Shown piece by piece: positions 25,312 to 33,445 of a stretch of 64,000 nucleotides of DNA (within the stretch, counting starts at the first letter, position 1; the number at the start of each line of letters is the position of its first letter). Location: assembly GCF_019443105.1 (NCBI RefSeq), contig NZ_JAHZIJ010000007.1, positions 163,363-227,362 on the forward strand, in the 5' to 3' direction. The notes beneath the pieces are model-generated. The model made no database searches, was not told where the DNA came from, and saw only the letters and a list, made by a program, of their open reading frames with translations. This DNA is from Paenibacillus oenotherae (GTDB lineage: Bacteria > Bacillota > Bacilli > Paenibacillales > Paenibacillaceae). Both the position numbers and the translations under genes were made by a program.

Positions 25312-26178
25312 ATGGACCATCATCAATTTATCTCGAATACTCTTCTGTATGTCGAGGACCATTTGCACCAACCCTTGTCGCTGGACGACATAGCCGATTC
25401 CTTTCATATGTCCAAGTACTATTTCCACAGACTTTTCTCCGCTATGATGGGGTGTTCGTTAAGTCACTACATCTTATCACGAAGGTTAAATGCGTCCCTG
25501 AGCCTGATTCAAAACAACAAATTGTCGCTTACAGACATCGCCTATCAGCTAAGCTTTGGCTCACAAGCCTCTTTTACCCGAGCTTTCAAACGTCAGTACG
25601 GCGTATCTCCACGCGTGTTTAGAGCAGCAAAATTCCCTATACCGTTAGAACCTCCTCCTTCGGTCGTGAAAAGGCCCCTTAAAAACTTAAACGGCGATAT
25701 TGTTGCGGATTTTAGCCTCACGCAGATAGAAACCATTAAGGTGAGCGGCATCGCCTTTGAAGTCGATTTGGCCGGCGATTACAAGTCGAGGATCCGTTCC
25801 CATGCCAACATGCTGCTTGATCGTTTGGATAAGAACGTGAACGGATCGTGTTATGTGATTTATTCGAACTGCCAACCCAATTCCACCCGTTTCAAGGTAT
25901 TATTCGGGATTCCACAGGTAGTGAACATAGATGAGCCGTTTTATTTTACGGTAGATGTGCCGCAGCTTTTTTGTGCCAGATTCACATACTTTGGAGATAT
26001 TCTTGACATTGGGGATGTTCTAAAGAGCGATTATGCCCGTTTTCTGAAGATTTCAAGGCAAGAAACAGAGGACACAACCATTGAACTCATTCAAGTTTTT
26101 GATGATATTCACAATCTCGATTCGGCCTATCACGTCTATGCGCCAATTAAAAAGCTGGCTATGGACGAGGAGATTTGA
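25312..26178 (+). CDS. AraC-family regulator with C-terminal effector-binding domain
   Basis: 288 residues. Residues 1-105 are an AraC/XylS DNA-binding domain (LLYVEDHLHQPLSLDDIADS, FHMSKYYFHRLFSAMMG, then LTDIAYQLSFGSQASFTRAF, KRQYGVSPRVFR). Residues 120-288 resemble the GyrI-like/AraC effector-binding domain: IKVSGIAFEVDLAGDYKSRI near 143-162, ending in a two-strand YHVYAPIKKL. This ROB/BmrR-like arrangement senses small amphiphilic drugs. GAAGGAGCGAGT precedes ATG. The divergent membrane protein is the nearest candidate target. A terminator follows at 26213. Confidence 0.9.
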   Translation: MDHHQFISNTLLYVEDHLHQPLSLDDIADSFHMSKYYFHRLFSAMMGCSLSHYILSRRLNASLSLIQNNKLSLTDIAYQLSFGSQASFTRAFKRQYGVSPRVFRAAKFPIPLEPPPSVVKRPLKNLNGDIVADFSLTQIETIKVSGIAFEVDLAGDYKSRIRSHANMLLDRLDKNVNGSCYVIYSNCQPNSTRFKVLFGIPQVVNIDEPFYFTVDVPQLFCARFTYFGDILDIGDVLKSDYARFLKISRQETEDTTIELIQVFDDIHNLDSAYHVYAPIKKLAMDEEI

Positions 26179-26212
26179 AGGCTCATCAGAGTCGGTTTTG
26201 GATATGAAATTA

Positions 26213-26255
26213 GAAATAGACCGTATTCCTTGCTGGGGAACGGTCTATTTCTTTT
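26213..26255 (+). terminator. Intrinsic terminator of the AraC regulator gene
   Basis: GAAATAGACCGT (26213-26224) pairs with ACGGTCTATTTC (26240-26251), followed by TTTT. Confidence 0.8.
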
Positions 26256-26476
26256 GGTTAAACGCTATGACTATGGTAACGACCAGATCAAGCAGTGCTA
26301 CTGATTTTCCCCCTTTATTGTTCAAACGATTGTTGAATCAATGTTGATCGATTCTCGAGAGGCTTCTTGTTGTTGATTCGGTAGGAAGAACCCTACAATA
26401 CCAAAGGCCTTCCAGCCGAGCAAGCGCTCGGTTTAGGGCTTCCTGTAAGCACTTCAGAGAACGATTGTTGACTCCT

Positions 26477-26542
26477 TGTTGACTTAGAGGCATAAAAAAA
26501 TACATCGCCGCGGCTGAAAAGCCGCGAGGCGATGTATTCATC
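26477..26542 (-). terminator. Terminator-like repeat, copy 2, of the rhodanese gene
   Basis: AATACATCGCC with GGCGATGTATT, extended inward by GCGGC/GCCGC, followed on the minus strand by TTTTTTT. It is 13 bp beyond the rhodanese stop, a correct position for its terminator. The same outer stem and flank (TGTTGACTT-AGAGGCATAAA type) occur at 21655-21720, so it is also a repeat. The rest of 26256-26476 is gene-free. Confidence 0.8.
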
Positions 26543-26554
26543 GAGTTAATACTA

Positions 26555-27421
26555 CTATTCGTTTCTCGCCTTCGCCTCGTCCCCAACCGCAACCGGATTC
26601 CCCTCATACGAGATCCAATCGCTCCAGCTCCCCGCATAAAGCTTCACATTGCGGAACCCGGCTGCTTCCAGCGCGAACACGTTCGGGCAGGCGGTGACAC
26701 CTGATCCGCAGTAGACGATAATCTCGTCTTCCTGCGACAGGTCTGCGAACCGCGCCTGCTGCGCATCGGCGGGCAGCAAAGTTCCGTCGGACGCGAGGCT
26801 GTCCTTCCAGAACCGATTGATCGCGCCCGGAATATGCCCGGCCTTGGCATCAATCGGCTCGACCTCGCCGCGGTAGCGCGGCGCTTCGCGCGAGTCAACC
26901 AACACCACGCCCGCTTGCCCCAGGCGCGCGCGGACGTCATCCGCGTGTACAACAAGCCCTGCTTGTACACGCGCCTCGAACACAGCGGCGGCGACCGCAG
27001 GCCGCGCCGCCGTCACCGGATACCCGGCCGCTTGCCATGCGGCAAAGCCGCCGTCCAACAGCGATGCGCCGCCGTCATGGCCGAGCCAGCGCAGCAGCCA
27101 GACAAGGCGGCCGGCCATCGCCCCGCCTTGATCATCATAGGCAACGACATGCGTCCCGTTGCCGATCCCGGCGCGCCCCAGCGTCGCGGCGAATACCGCC
27201 GCATCCGGCAGCGGGTGGCGGCCGCCGCTGCCATCCTCCCGCTTGGGCGCGGACAAATCCCGATCCAGATGCATGTAGACAGCACCTGGAATGTGCGCTT
27301 CCTCATACGCCTTCTCACCGGCGCTGGCGTCCTGCAGAAGAAACCGGCAGTCGACGATGCGAACCCCATCCTCATTCAAGCGATCAGCCAGCCAGGCTGG
27401 CGTTACAGCAATACTCATCAT
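26555..27421 (-). CDS. Rhodanese-type sulfurtransferase (SseA-like, two-domain)
   Basis: 288 residues from ATG 27421, with GAGAGGGG 6 bases upstream. Two rhodanese domains: residues 5-135 (inactive; DCRFLLQDASAGEKAYEEAHIPGAVYMHLD) and 160-280 (active). The catalytic loop CGSGVTAC is in the second, preceded by IIVYCGSG, so the family role is transfer of sulfane sulfur from thiosulfate or 3-mercaptopyruvate to cyanide or thiol acceptors. CGSGVTAC is typical of mercaptopyruvate sulfurtransferase-like enzymes. GC-rich (codon third positions mostly G/C), unlike the AT-rich TetR block. A truncated relic of a similar gene lies at 24279. Confidence 0.92.
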   Translation of the reverse strand: MMSIAVTPAWLADRLNEDGVRIVDCRFLLQDASAGEKAYEEAHIPGAVYMHLDRDLSAPKREDGSGGRHPLPDAAVFAATLGRAGIGNGTHVVAYDDQGGAMAGRLVWLLRWLGHDGGASLLDGGFAAWQAAGYPVTAARPAVAAAVFEARVQAGLVVHADDVRARLGQAGVVLVDSREAPRYRGEVEPIDAKAGHIPGAINRFWKDSLASDGTLLPADAQQARFADLSQEDEIIVYCGSGVTACPNVFALEAAGFRNVKLYAGSWSDWISYEGNPVAVGDEAKARNE

Positions 27422-27785
27422 CCGTGCCCCTCTCATCATTTCAGATTAATCATATCCTTATAGTAGCAAAATCCCCCGCAACAAAAAAGCAGCCCCGCAC
27501 GACTAAAAAGCGGTCCCCGCTGAGTCCTGCGCCCCATTGGTACAGAGGGGTTCTTCCGCTCGCTGTTAAAGCACGGTTTTGATGGAGGTTTACGGTTGGA
27601 ACCGGGCTTTAAAGGCGACCACCGCCGTGTCTCCAGAATCCTCCGGCCCTCTGCTGTCTTCTCCTCTTCTGGCAAGCAGGGATCTTAATTTTGAACCTCA
27701 TATTCCCGGCTTTTTTTTCCGAATAGAATATTATACACTCGTCCTATGCATCATACCGACAGGAACACGGAAAAGGAGCTCTGCC
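27422..27785. other. Gene-free interval between rhodanese and GNAT genes
   Basis: About 360 bp with no convincing gene. Frames on both strands lack ribosome sites and continue past plausible starts only as open stretches; the GNAT gene start is fixed by its ribosome site at 27786, so the open frame from 27579 is not coding upstream of it. Confidence 0.5.
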
Positions 27786-28295
27786 ATGACCGTTGCACCC
27801 GCCCCGAACTCATCCCGTTTCTCCGTTGTACCGCTTGATTCGGCACTAGCCGAACAATTATCCCGCTGGCGGTACGAGCCGCCATTCGATTTCTACAATT
27901 GGTCGTCATGGGAGGTCATGCAGCAGCTCGGCCTGGAATTCGGCGATCCCGACATCCGCAATCGGCAGTATACCGCTGTTCTGAACGAAGAGGGGCTGTT
28001 TATCGGCTTCGCACAGTTCTTCTCGCTGCTGGGCGTGGTCCGCCTTGGACTGGGGCTGCGCCCTGATCTATGCGGATTGGGACTGGGACTGCCGTTCGTG
28101 CAAACGATTGTCGGCGAAGCGCTGCGCCGGGCGCCGGGGGATGAGATCGATCTGGAGGTTCATGTCTGGAACATCCGTGCGATCCGCACCTATCAGAAGG
28201 CCGGCTTCACCATTACAGATACTTATGAACGGACAGCAGGCACAGGCGGCTCCATCGAGGTGCACTGTATGTCCTATCTTCCTACAGCGTACTAA
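27786..28295 (+). CDS. GNAT-family N-acetyltransferase
   Basis: 169 residues from ATG 27786, chosen because AAAAGGAGCTCTGCC precedes it. The acetyl-CoA region is GLRPDLCGLGLGLPFVQTIV (RxxGxG/A type) near residues 86-105, followed by IDLEVHVWNIRAIRTYQKAGF, the standard GNAT C-terminal motif of a neighbouring beta strand and helix. It resembles RimI/YkkB-type acetyltransferases; the substrate is unknown. Convergence with nothing; the DUF378 gene follows 90 bp downstream in the same direction. Confidence 0.9.
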   Translation: MTVAPAPNSSRFSVVPLDSALAEQLSRWRYEPPFDFYNWSSWEVMQQLGLEFGDPDIRNRQYTAVLNEEGLFIGFAQFFSLLGVVRLGLGLRPDLCGLGLGLPFVQTIVGEALRRAPGDEIDLEVHVWNIRAIRTYQKAGFTITDTYERTAGTGGSIEVHCMSYLPTAY

Positions 28296-28385
28296 ATCCT
28301 CCGCTCGCCGCATATCCGTATAGGGAGTCGATAAGCAAGCAAATTGCTTACGATAGGATTGAACTCTTGAAGGAGGCGAGTCCCT

Positions 28386-28589
28386 ATCAAAACCCTGAAC
28401 ATTGTCAGCTTGCTCATTCTTATTCTAGGAGGGTTGAACTGGCTATCGATCGGTCTTTTCGAGTGGGATCTGGTTTCAAAAATTTTCGACGGCTCGGATA
28501 CCGTCGGCGCCAAAATCGTCTACATTATCGTCGGGCTGTCTGCACTGTATGCACTAACCTTCCTCAGTAAAGTCAACGCCGAGGACTAA
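28386..28589 (+). CDS. DUF378 small membrane protein with apparent ATC start codon
   Basis: 67 residues, two hydrophobic helices: IKTLNIVSLLILILGGLNWL, then VGAKIVYIIVGLSALYALTF. The Asn-Trp after the first helix and the GGLNWL turn are the DUF378 signature. AAGGAGG lies nine bases upstream of ATC 28386, exactly where family members have ATG. No ATG, GTG or TTG exists in frame between the upstream stop TGA (28368-28370) and the body of the protein; the first TTG is codon 9, inside helix 1. A 7-bp hairpin (28332-28350) sits before the ribosome site. Either a rare ATC start, a mutated gene, or a sequence error. Confidence 0.7.
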   Translation: MKTLNIVSLLILILGGLNWLSIGLFEWDLVSKIFDGSDTVGAKIVYIIVGLSALYALTFLSKVNAED

Positions 28590-28596
28590 TTAACCA

Positions 28597-28640
28597 AGAA
28601 GCCCGTCCGTGCGCATCATTGCGCCAGGCGGGCTTCTCTA
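28597..28640. terminator. Terminator between DUF378 gene and EAL gene
   Basis: AGAAGCCCG (28597-28605) pairs with CGGGCTTCT (28629-28637). It lies between convergent genes and can serve both strands, though the T-tracts are short. Confidence 0.65.
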
Positions 28641-28650
28641 TTGCAGTTCA

Positions 28651-29898
28651 TCATCTCTCCCCCTCAGGGTCAATTATATCGACGAACATAATGCCATGCT
28701 CGCCCACCGGCACCGATACCGTGCGAATGCGGTCAAGTGAATTAAGATCCGTATACGTGCGGGAGACGAAAGCTCTCGCACCGCCCTCCATCTCTACCGA
28801 GATCGGGATAAAATATGGCCGCCAGCTCCAGTTCGAGCCGCAGAATGCCGCCTCTCTGCACCAGACACCATTGCTCTCACGGCGATAATTAGAGGACATC
28901 TGGATGCCATCCTCCCGGCACCAATAGACGCGAATACAGGATGATTCCAGCCCCGGCAGCAGCCCCTCGATGAAAGTATCCGCCGCCTCCTGCGTCTCGC
29001 ATTCCTGATCGACCAAGGACTTTCTCCAGGACGTCTCGACAACGAGCCGCAGCTTCTCCGCTTCCACACTCCAATACCGCTCTGAGCTAATCATTCGGGA
29101 GCGCCGCCGCTCAAGTCCCGCTTCAATTAATGAAGCATAGTAGAAGGACGGCCGGAACTCCGGCTCCGCAGGCGAGAACAAGTAGCCCTGCACATATCTG
29201 GCGCCGATCTCGATCGCCCGCTGCAGATCCTGCTCCGTCTCTACACCCTCAACAAGCAGTGAAGCGCCGATCTGCTCCGCTAAGGTGGAGAACGAACGGA
29301 CCACCCCATAATAGCCGATATGGCCTTCGCTCTCCTGCAGCAGATGAATATCCAGCTTCAATAGATTCGGCTGGATCTGAGCGATGCGGTCCATATTGCT
29401 GAAGCCGCTGCCCACATCGTCAATCGCGATGGAGCAGCCTTCCTGCCGGTAGAGATCCACCACCATTCTCAGCTGCTCCATCGATCCAAGGAACGCTTCC
29501 TCCGTAATTTCAATTACAATTCTTCTCGGGTCTATGCCGTATTTATCCAACAATCGAAGCGTCGGCAGCTCGCCAGTCTCGGAATACGTCTGATAGATCC
29601 AGGAAGGCTTCAAATTGAGAAAAAGCATCGGCGGGTAAGCTCCGTTATCCGATGCTGCCAGCTTGGCCATCGCCTTCTCCCTAAGCAGCCTGTCCACACG
29701 AATCTGCTCCGCCATCGGTACAGTCTTATCCTCGAAGAAAGGCCCCAGACTGCGAACGCCCTCACTCGTCTGAATACGGCCAAGCGCCTCATAACCCATG
29801 ATCCGCCTCGTATCCAGAGCCAATACAGGTTGATAATAAGGCATTAATTGACTCGTTCCGCTCTCATACTGTGACCACACTCGACTAGATAGTCCCAT
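28651..29898 (-). CDS. EAL-domain protein (c-di-GMP phosphodiesterase-like, YkuI-type)
   Basis: 415 residues. Residues 15-260 are an EAL domain: EALGR, NLKPSW, VIEITEE, DDVGSGFSN, LKLDIHLL and VEGVET are the expected metal- and substrate-binding motifs, and QGYLF ends the domain. The signature positions I can see are conservative, so activity is plausible, but one variant (ALGR for the usual LLR) and Val in DDVGSG deserve care. Residues 265-400 form a PAS-like C-terminal domain (ERYWSVEAEKLRLVVET, then WCREDGIQMSSNY...FVSRTYTDLNSL) as in B. subtilis YkuI. There is no membrane segment. It stands alone between a small DUF378 gene and a PCD-like gene. GGGAGCG precedes ATG. Confidence 0.9.
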   Translation of the reverse strand: MGLSSRVWSQYESGTSQLMPYYQPVLALDTRRIMGYEALGRIQTSEGVRSLGPFFEDKTVPMAEQIRVDRLLREKAMAKLAASDNGAYPPMLFLNLKPSWIYQTYSETGELPTLRLLDKYGIDPRRIVIEITEEAFLGSMEQLRMVVDLYRQEGCSIAIDDVGSGFSNMDRIAQIQPNLLKLDIHLLQESEGHIGYYGVVRSFSTLAEQIGASLLVEGVETEQDLQRAIEIGARYVQGYLFSPAEPEFRPSFYYASLIEAGLERRRSRMISSERYWSVEAEKLRLVVETSWRKSLVDQECETQEAADTFIEGLLPGLESSCIRVYWCREDGIQMSSNYRRESNGVWCREAAFCGSNWSWRPYFIPISVEMEGGARAFVSRTYTDLNSLDRIRTVSVPVGEHGIMFVDIIDPEGER

Positions 29899-30018
29899 AA
29901 CGCATTCGCGCTCCCTACGTGATTTTCATGTTAGTTTACCTTACATTAGAGTTGCTTCCTATTGTAAAGTAGTGTCGAATTGTTGTAAAGAGCGCGTATT
30001 CCCAACTTATTCCTTCCC

Positions 30019-30324
30019 TTACCCGACAAATGTGCGATAGGACGCATTGTAGCGCTCGGCGGATTGCATATCCAATTCCGTCAATCCTCCCGAATCCCAG
30101 GTCGTCAGCCGCAGCGTAACCTTCCTATAATCAATGCCGATAAACGGGTGATGCTTCAGCTCCTCTGCTATGTCAGCAATTCTGCCCACGAATGCAATCG
30201 CATCGGGGAAAGAAGCGAAGCGGTAGCTTCCCGCCATCCATTTGTCATCCTCCCGCACCCAGCCATCCAGTGAGGCAATCGCTTCATTGGCAGCCTCTGT
30301 TGTCATGCGTTCCAGCTTGGCCAT
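30019..30324 (-). CDS. 4a-hydroxytetrahydrobiopterin dehydratase (PCD/DCoH-like)
   Basis: 101 residues, family length. ELKHHPFIGIDYRKVTLRL matches the PCD signature ExxxHHPxxxxxYxxV, with the two catalytic His. The third His of the usual THxxxGLT block is Trp here (TTWDSGGLTELD), which may lower or change dehydratase activity. In most bacteria the enzyme recycles 4a-hydroxypterin made by aromatic amino acid hydroxylases or acts in molybdopterin metabolism. GGAAGGAGATGAGGT precedes ATG. It follows the 97-residue gene on the same strand with a 25-bp gap, so they are probably an operon. Confidence 0.85.
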   Translation of the reverse strand: MAKLERMTTEAANEAIASLDGWVREDDKWMAGSYRFASFPDAIAFVGRIADIAEELKHHPFIGIDYRKVTLRLTTWDSGGLTELDMQSAERYNASYRTFVG

Positions 30325-30349
30325 ACCCTCATCTCCTTCCTATTATTGG

Positions 30350-30643
30350 TCAGACGAGTCGTATAATGCGGCTTTCCGTGCCATCCACCGATACCTCGAT
30401 GCAGTGGTGCTTAGGACGGTACGTGATCGTTCCGCTGCCTACCTCAATCACGGCATCCTCGCCCAGCCCGAAGAACAGGTCGTCGGCCAGCGTCTGCATC
30501 AATTCCTTTTGCTCTGGCGCAGACAGCGCTGCCCAATCCTCCGGCCCCATATCAAAAAATGTATAGCCATCACCGATCGCATGGATCGCTTCCGTCAATT
30601 CAGCCAATATTTCTTCATATTCCCTCGCATGCTTAACACCCAT
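30350..30643 (-). CDS. Conserved small protein of unknown function
   Basis: 97 residues, acidic, no signal or membrane segment. It opens with an amphipathic helix (EYEEILAELTEAIHAIGDG) and a second helical stretch (PEQKELMQTLADDLFFGLGE), then a beta pair (DAVIEVGSGTITYRPKHHCI, EVSVDGTESRIIRLV). AAGGTGG lies seven bases before the ATG. It is 25 bp from the PCD-like gene, co-directional. No family is recognised; the all-soluble helix-then-sheet order is unremarkable. Confidence 0.6.
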   Translation of the reverse strand: MGVKHAREYEEILAELTEAIHAIGDGYTFFDMGPEDWAALSAPEQKELMQTLADDLFFGLGEDAVIEVGSGTITYRPKHHCIEVSVDGTESRIIRLV

Positions 30644-30760
30644 CGCCAGCTGCCACCTTTCGCATCAATAAAGCACTTTTACGCATTATTCTACACGATT
30701 TCCAATTAAAATTAACGTTTTCGTTAAAACATCCATTTTGCTCTAATCTACTTTTCGTTT

Positions 30761-30790
30761 TTGACGATAATTAATATAGTATGGTATTGT
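30761..30790 (+). promoter_or_regulatory. Candidate sigma-A promoter of motAB
   Basis: TTGACG (30761-30766) and TATTGT (30785-30790) with an 18-bp spacer, 133 bp upstream of motA. No sigma-D (TAAA-N15-GCCGATAT) match was seen. Confidence 0.4.
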
Positions 30791-30845
30791 CGAAAATACC
30801 TTTTTATTGTCGCCTCGACACATCAGCTGTCGATTTATTGTCGCC
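30785..30845 (+). repeat. TATTGTCG direct repeats upstream of motAB
   Basis: TATTGTCG occurs at 30785, 30805 and 30836. The last two extend to TTTATTGTCGCC. Spacings are 20 and 31 bp, near two and three helical turns, so a regulator could bind on one DNA face just downstream of the -10. Confidence 0.45.
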
Positions 30846-30922
30846 CGCACTAGGGGGTATGAACGGCCATCGCCGGCTCATCGCTTCATTATTATTAATA
30901 TATCTATTAGACGAGGTGTGTC

Positions 30923-31726
30923 ATGGAAAAATCGACTTACATTGGTATCGGACTCGGACTCGTTGCAGTTCTGGTCGGGATGGTGCTCAAGGGAGCGTCT
31001 CTTAGCAGTCTGAATGCGCCGGCAGCTTACGTTATTATTCTCATCGGAACCGCTGCATCGCTATTCATAGGGTTTCCGATGTCTGAGCTCGCCAAATTCC
31101 CCAAGCTGATCAAAATGATTTTCGTTCAGCAGCAGTTAATTCCCCGCGAGAAGCTGATCGCCCTGTTCATGGAATGGGCAACGATTACCCGCCGTGAAGG
31201 GCTGCTTGCTCTTGAAACACAGGTCGATGAGATTGAAGATGCGTTCCTGCGCAACGGAATGCGCATGATTATAGACGGCAATGATCACGACCTCGTTCGT
31301 GACGTACTGCTTGAAGATATCGCTGCTACTGAAGACCGCCACCGCGCCGGGGCGCTAATCTTCTCCCAGGCCGGTATGTACGCGCCTACACTGGGGGTCC
31401 TCGGTGCCGTTATCGGACTTATCGCTGCACTTGCCGATATGAGTGACATGGAGAAGCTCGCTCATGCGATAGCTGCCGCATTCGTCGCAACACTCCTTGG
31501 TATCTTTACCGGTTACGTGCTATGGCATCCAATCGCCAACAAGCTCAAGCGTCTTTCCAAGCGTGAAGTGGACATTCGCCTTATGATGGTGGAAGGCTTG
31601 CTCTCCATCCAGTCCGGTGTATCCACGATTGCGATCAACCAGAAGCTGTCCGTCTTCCTGACCCCGACAGAACGGTTGAAAATGAATGAGAAGGGAGCGG
31701 AGGGCGGTGAGCAAAAAGAGGCATAG
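30923..31726 (+). CDS. motA: Flagellar motor stator protein MotA
   Basis: 267 residues with four hydrophobic segments: 4-22, 34-53 (APAAYVIILIGTAASLFIGF), 150-172 (MYAPTLGVLGAVIGLIAAL) and 178-203 (HAIAAAFVATLLGIFTGYVL). This is the MotA/PomA layout of four transmembrane helices with a large cytoplasmic loop between 2 and 3. The signature around helix 3 (APTLGVLGAVIGLI) is present. It forms the MotA5MotB2 stator with the following gene and couples ion flow to rotation. Proton versus sodium use cannot be judged by eye. GAGGTGTGTC precedes ATG. Confidence 0.93.
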   Translation: MEKSTYIGIGLGLVAVLVGMVLKGASLSSLNAPAAYVIILIGTAASLFIGFPMSELAKFPKLIKMIFVQQQLIPREKLIALFMEWATITRREGLLALETQVDEIEDAFLRNGMRMIIDGNDHDLVRDVLLEDIAATEDRHRAGALIFSQAGMYAPTLGVLGAVIGLIAALADMSDMEKLAHAIAAAFVATLLGIFTGYVLWHPIANKLKRLSKREVDIRLMMVEGLLSIQSGVSTIAINQKLSVFLTPTERLKMNEKGAEGGEQKEA

Positions 31727-32531
31727 ATCCGAACACCACGAAGAACACGCTGACGAAACGTGGCTCATCCCTTATGCCGACTTGCTTACTCTTCTGCTTG
31801 CCCTATTCATCGTTCTCTATGCCATGAGCTCCGTAGACAGCAAGAAATTCGAGGATATGAGCAAAGCCTTCAGCATTGCCTTCAACACAGGCGTAGGCGT
31901 CCTTGAGAATACGACGATTGTCGAAACGGGCCAACAGATGGAGAAGGACAATGAGACCCGCAGAAAGTCCTCCGACGAGGAGAACAAAGACAATGACAAG
32001 CAGCGGCAGGCTCTCATGCAGAAGGAACAGGAAGATCTGGAGAAGCTGAAGAAGCAGATCGATCAATATATTAAGTCTAACGGCTTAACCACTCAGCTGA
32101 ACACGAAGCTCAATCAGTCCCAGCTGATGCTGACCATCAGCGACAACGCGCTGTTCCCATCAGGAAGCGCCAGCCTGAAGGCCAATTCACGGGAATTAGC
32201 TGGAGCAATTGCTAACATGCTGAAGAAATATCCGGAATATGAGATTGTCGTCTCCGGACATACTGATGATCAGCCGATCTCCAACCGGGAATTCCGCAAC
32301 AACTGGGAGCTCAGCTTCCAGCGGGCACTGAATTTCATGGAGATTCTGCTGACCAATTCCAAGCATGATCCCAAGCTGTTCAGCGCCATCGGCCACGGCG
32401 AGTACCGCCCTGTAGCTACGAATGATACCACGGTAGGCCGTGCGAAGAACCGGCGTGTCGAGGTGTCCATCATCCGCAGATATGCCGATCCGGAGAAGGC
32501 ACAGCAAATTACAGCCACTCCTAAGCAGTAA
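31707..32531 (+). CDS. motB: Flagellar motor stator protein MotB
   Basis: 274 residues from GTG 31707, chosen because GGAGCGGAGG precedes it; the gene overlaps the end of motA by 20 bp, a typical stator operon. A short basic N-terminus, one transmembrane helix (LIPYADLLTLLLALFIVLYA, residues 24-43) with the essential Asp in the YADLLTLLLA motif, a helical linker (ETRRKSSDEENKDNDKQRQ) and an OmpA-like peptidoglycan domain (LMLTISDNALFPSGSASL; VSGHTDDQPISN; NWELSFQRA; GRAKNRRVEVSI) are present. It anchors the stator to the wall. Confidence 0.93.
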   Translation: MSKKRHRSEHHEEHADETWLIPYADLLTLLLALFIVLYAMSSVDSKKFEDMSKAFSIAFNTGVGVLENTTIVETGQQMEKDNETRRKSSDEENKDNDKQRQALMQKEQEDLEKLKKQIDQYIKSNGLTTQLNTKLNQSQLMLTISDNALFPSGSASLKANSRELAGAIANMLKKYPEYEIVVSGHTDDQPISNREFRNNWELSFQRALNFMEILLTNSKHDPKLFSAIGHGEYRPVATNDTTVGRAKNRRVEVSIIRRYADPEKAQQITATPKQ

Positions 32532-32574
32532 TACCCTGCGCCGCAGACCTGCGAAACGAATCCCTTAAAAAAGC

Positions 32575-32625
32575 AAAGGAACCTTCAAACCCACTATACA
32601 AGTGGAGATGAAGGTTCCTTTTTTT
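32575..32625 (+). terminator. Intrinsic terminator of motAB
   Basis: AAAGGAACCTTCA (32575-32587) pairs with TGAAGGTTCCTTT (32609-32621), followed by further T. Strong 13-bp stem 44 bp after motB. Confidence 0.88.
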
Positions 32626-32749
32626 AATCGAATCTCACTCGAAAAGCGGGACAGCCTCTGTTTCATCGGCTATTTCCCGGGAAAGTCGTACTGCCAGCAG
32701 CCCCGCTGATCGGCTGTTCAGCGTAGTCATTGACTGTCCAGTAGATTCG

Positions 32750-33445
32750 TCAGTGGCTGTCCAACGTAGCGAACAGCTCGGACATCTCGCCCTTCGTCAG
32801 ATCGCGCCACTTGCCCATTCTAAGGTCGCCGAGATGAATATTCATTATACGGATGCGGCGCAGCTTGACAACCTGGAACCCGAAAGCGGAGCACATCCGC
32901 CGGATTTGGCGATTCTTCCCTTCCGTAAGAATGATGCGGAACACACGGTCGCCTTCCTTCGTTATCTTGCAGGGAAGCGTCATGCTGCCAAGTATGCGGA
33001 CACCCTCGCTCATGCCTTTCAAGAACGGGGCTGTAACAGATCGATTGACCGTAACGACGTACTCCTTCTCATGCCTGCCTTCCGCCCGCAAAATCCGGTT
33101 CACAATATCTCCGTCATTCGTAAGCAGAATCAGGCCTTCCGAGTCCTTGTCCAACCGGCCAATGGGGAAGATCCGTTCTTCATGGCCGACATAATCGACG
33201 ATGTTGCCGCGAATATGCGACTCTGTTGTGCTTGTAATCCCGACTGGCTTGTTCAGCGCGATATAGACATGCTCCTTCTGCTCGCCAATACGCTTGCCGT
33301 CGATGCGGACATCATCGCCAAGCTCAGCCTGACTGCCAAGCTCGGCCGGCTTGCCGTTGATCATAACCCGTCCGCCCTCAACGAGCTTATCCGCTTCTCT
33401 TCTGGAGCAATAACCTGTTTCACTGATGAATTTATTAATTCGCAA
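32750..33445 (-). CDS. rluF: 23S rRNA pseudouridine synthase, RluF/RluB subfamily
   Basis: 231 residues. Residues 1-55 are an S4 RNA-binding domain (RINKFISETGYCSRREADKL). The catalytic block is GRLDKDSEGLILLTNDGDI, with the catalytic Asp at about residue 100, then EKEYVVTVNR and ITEGKNRQIRRM. RluF-type enzymes modify U2604 and RluB-type U2605 of 23S rRNA (E. coli numbering); RLDKDSEGLILLTND favours RluF, but the split is not certain. The start is TTG 33445, with AAAGGGTCA upstream. It is alone in its transcript; the direct repeat copy 2 begins 150 bp upstream of its start. Confidence 0.88.
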   Translation of the reverse strand: MRINKFISETGYCSRREADKLVEGGRVMINGKPAELGSQAELGDDVRIDGKRIGEQKEHVYIALNKPVGITSTTESHIRGNIVDYVGHEERIFPIGRLDKDSEGLILLTNDGDIVNRILRAEGRHEKEYVVTVNRSVTAPFLKGMSEGVRILGSMTLPCKITKEGDRVFRIILTEGKNRQIRRMCSAFGFQVVKLRRIRIMNIHLGDLRMGKWRDLTKGEMSELFATLDSH

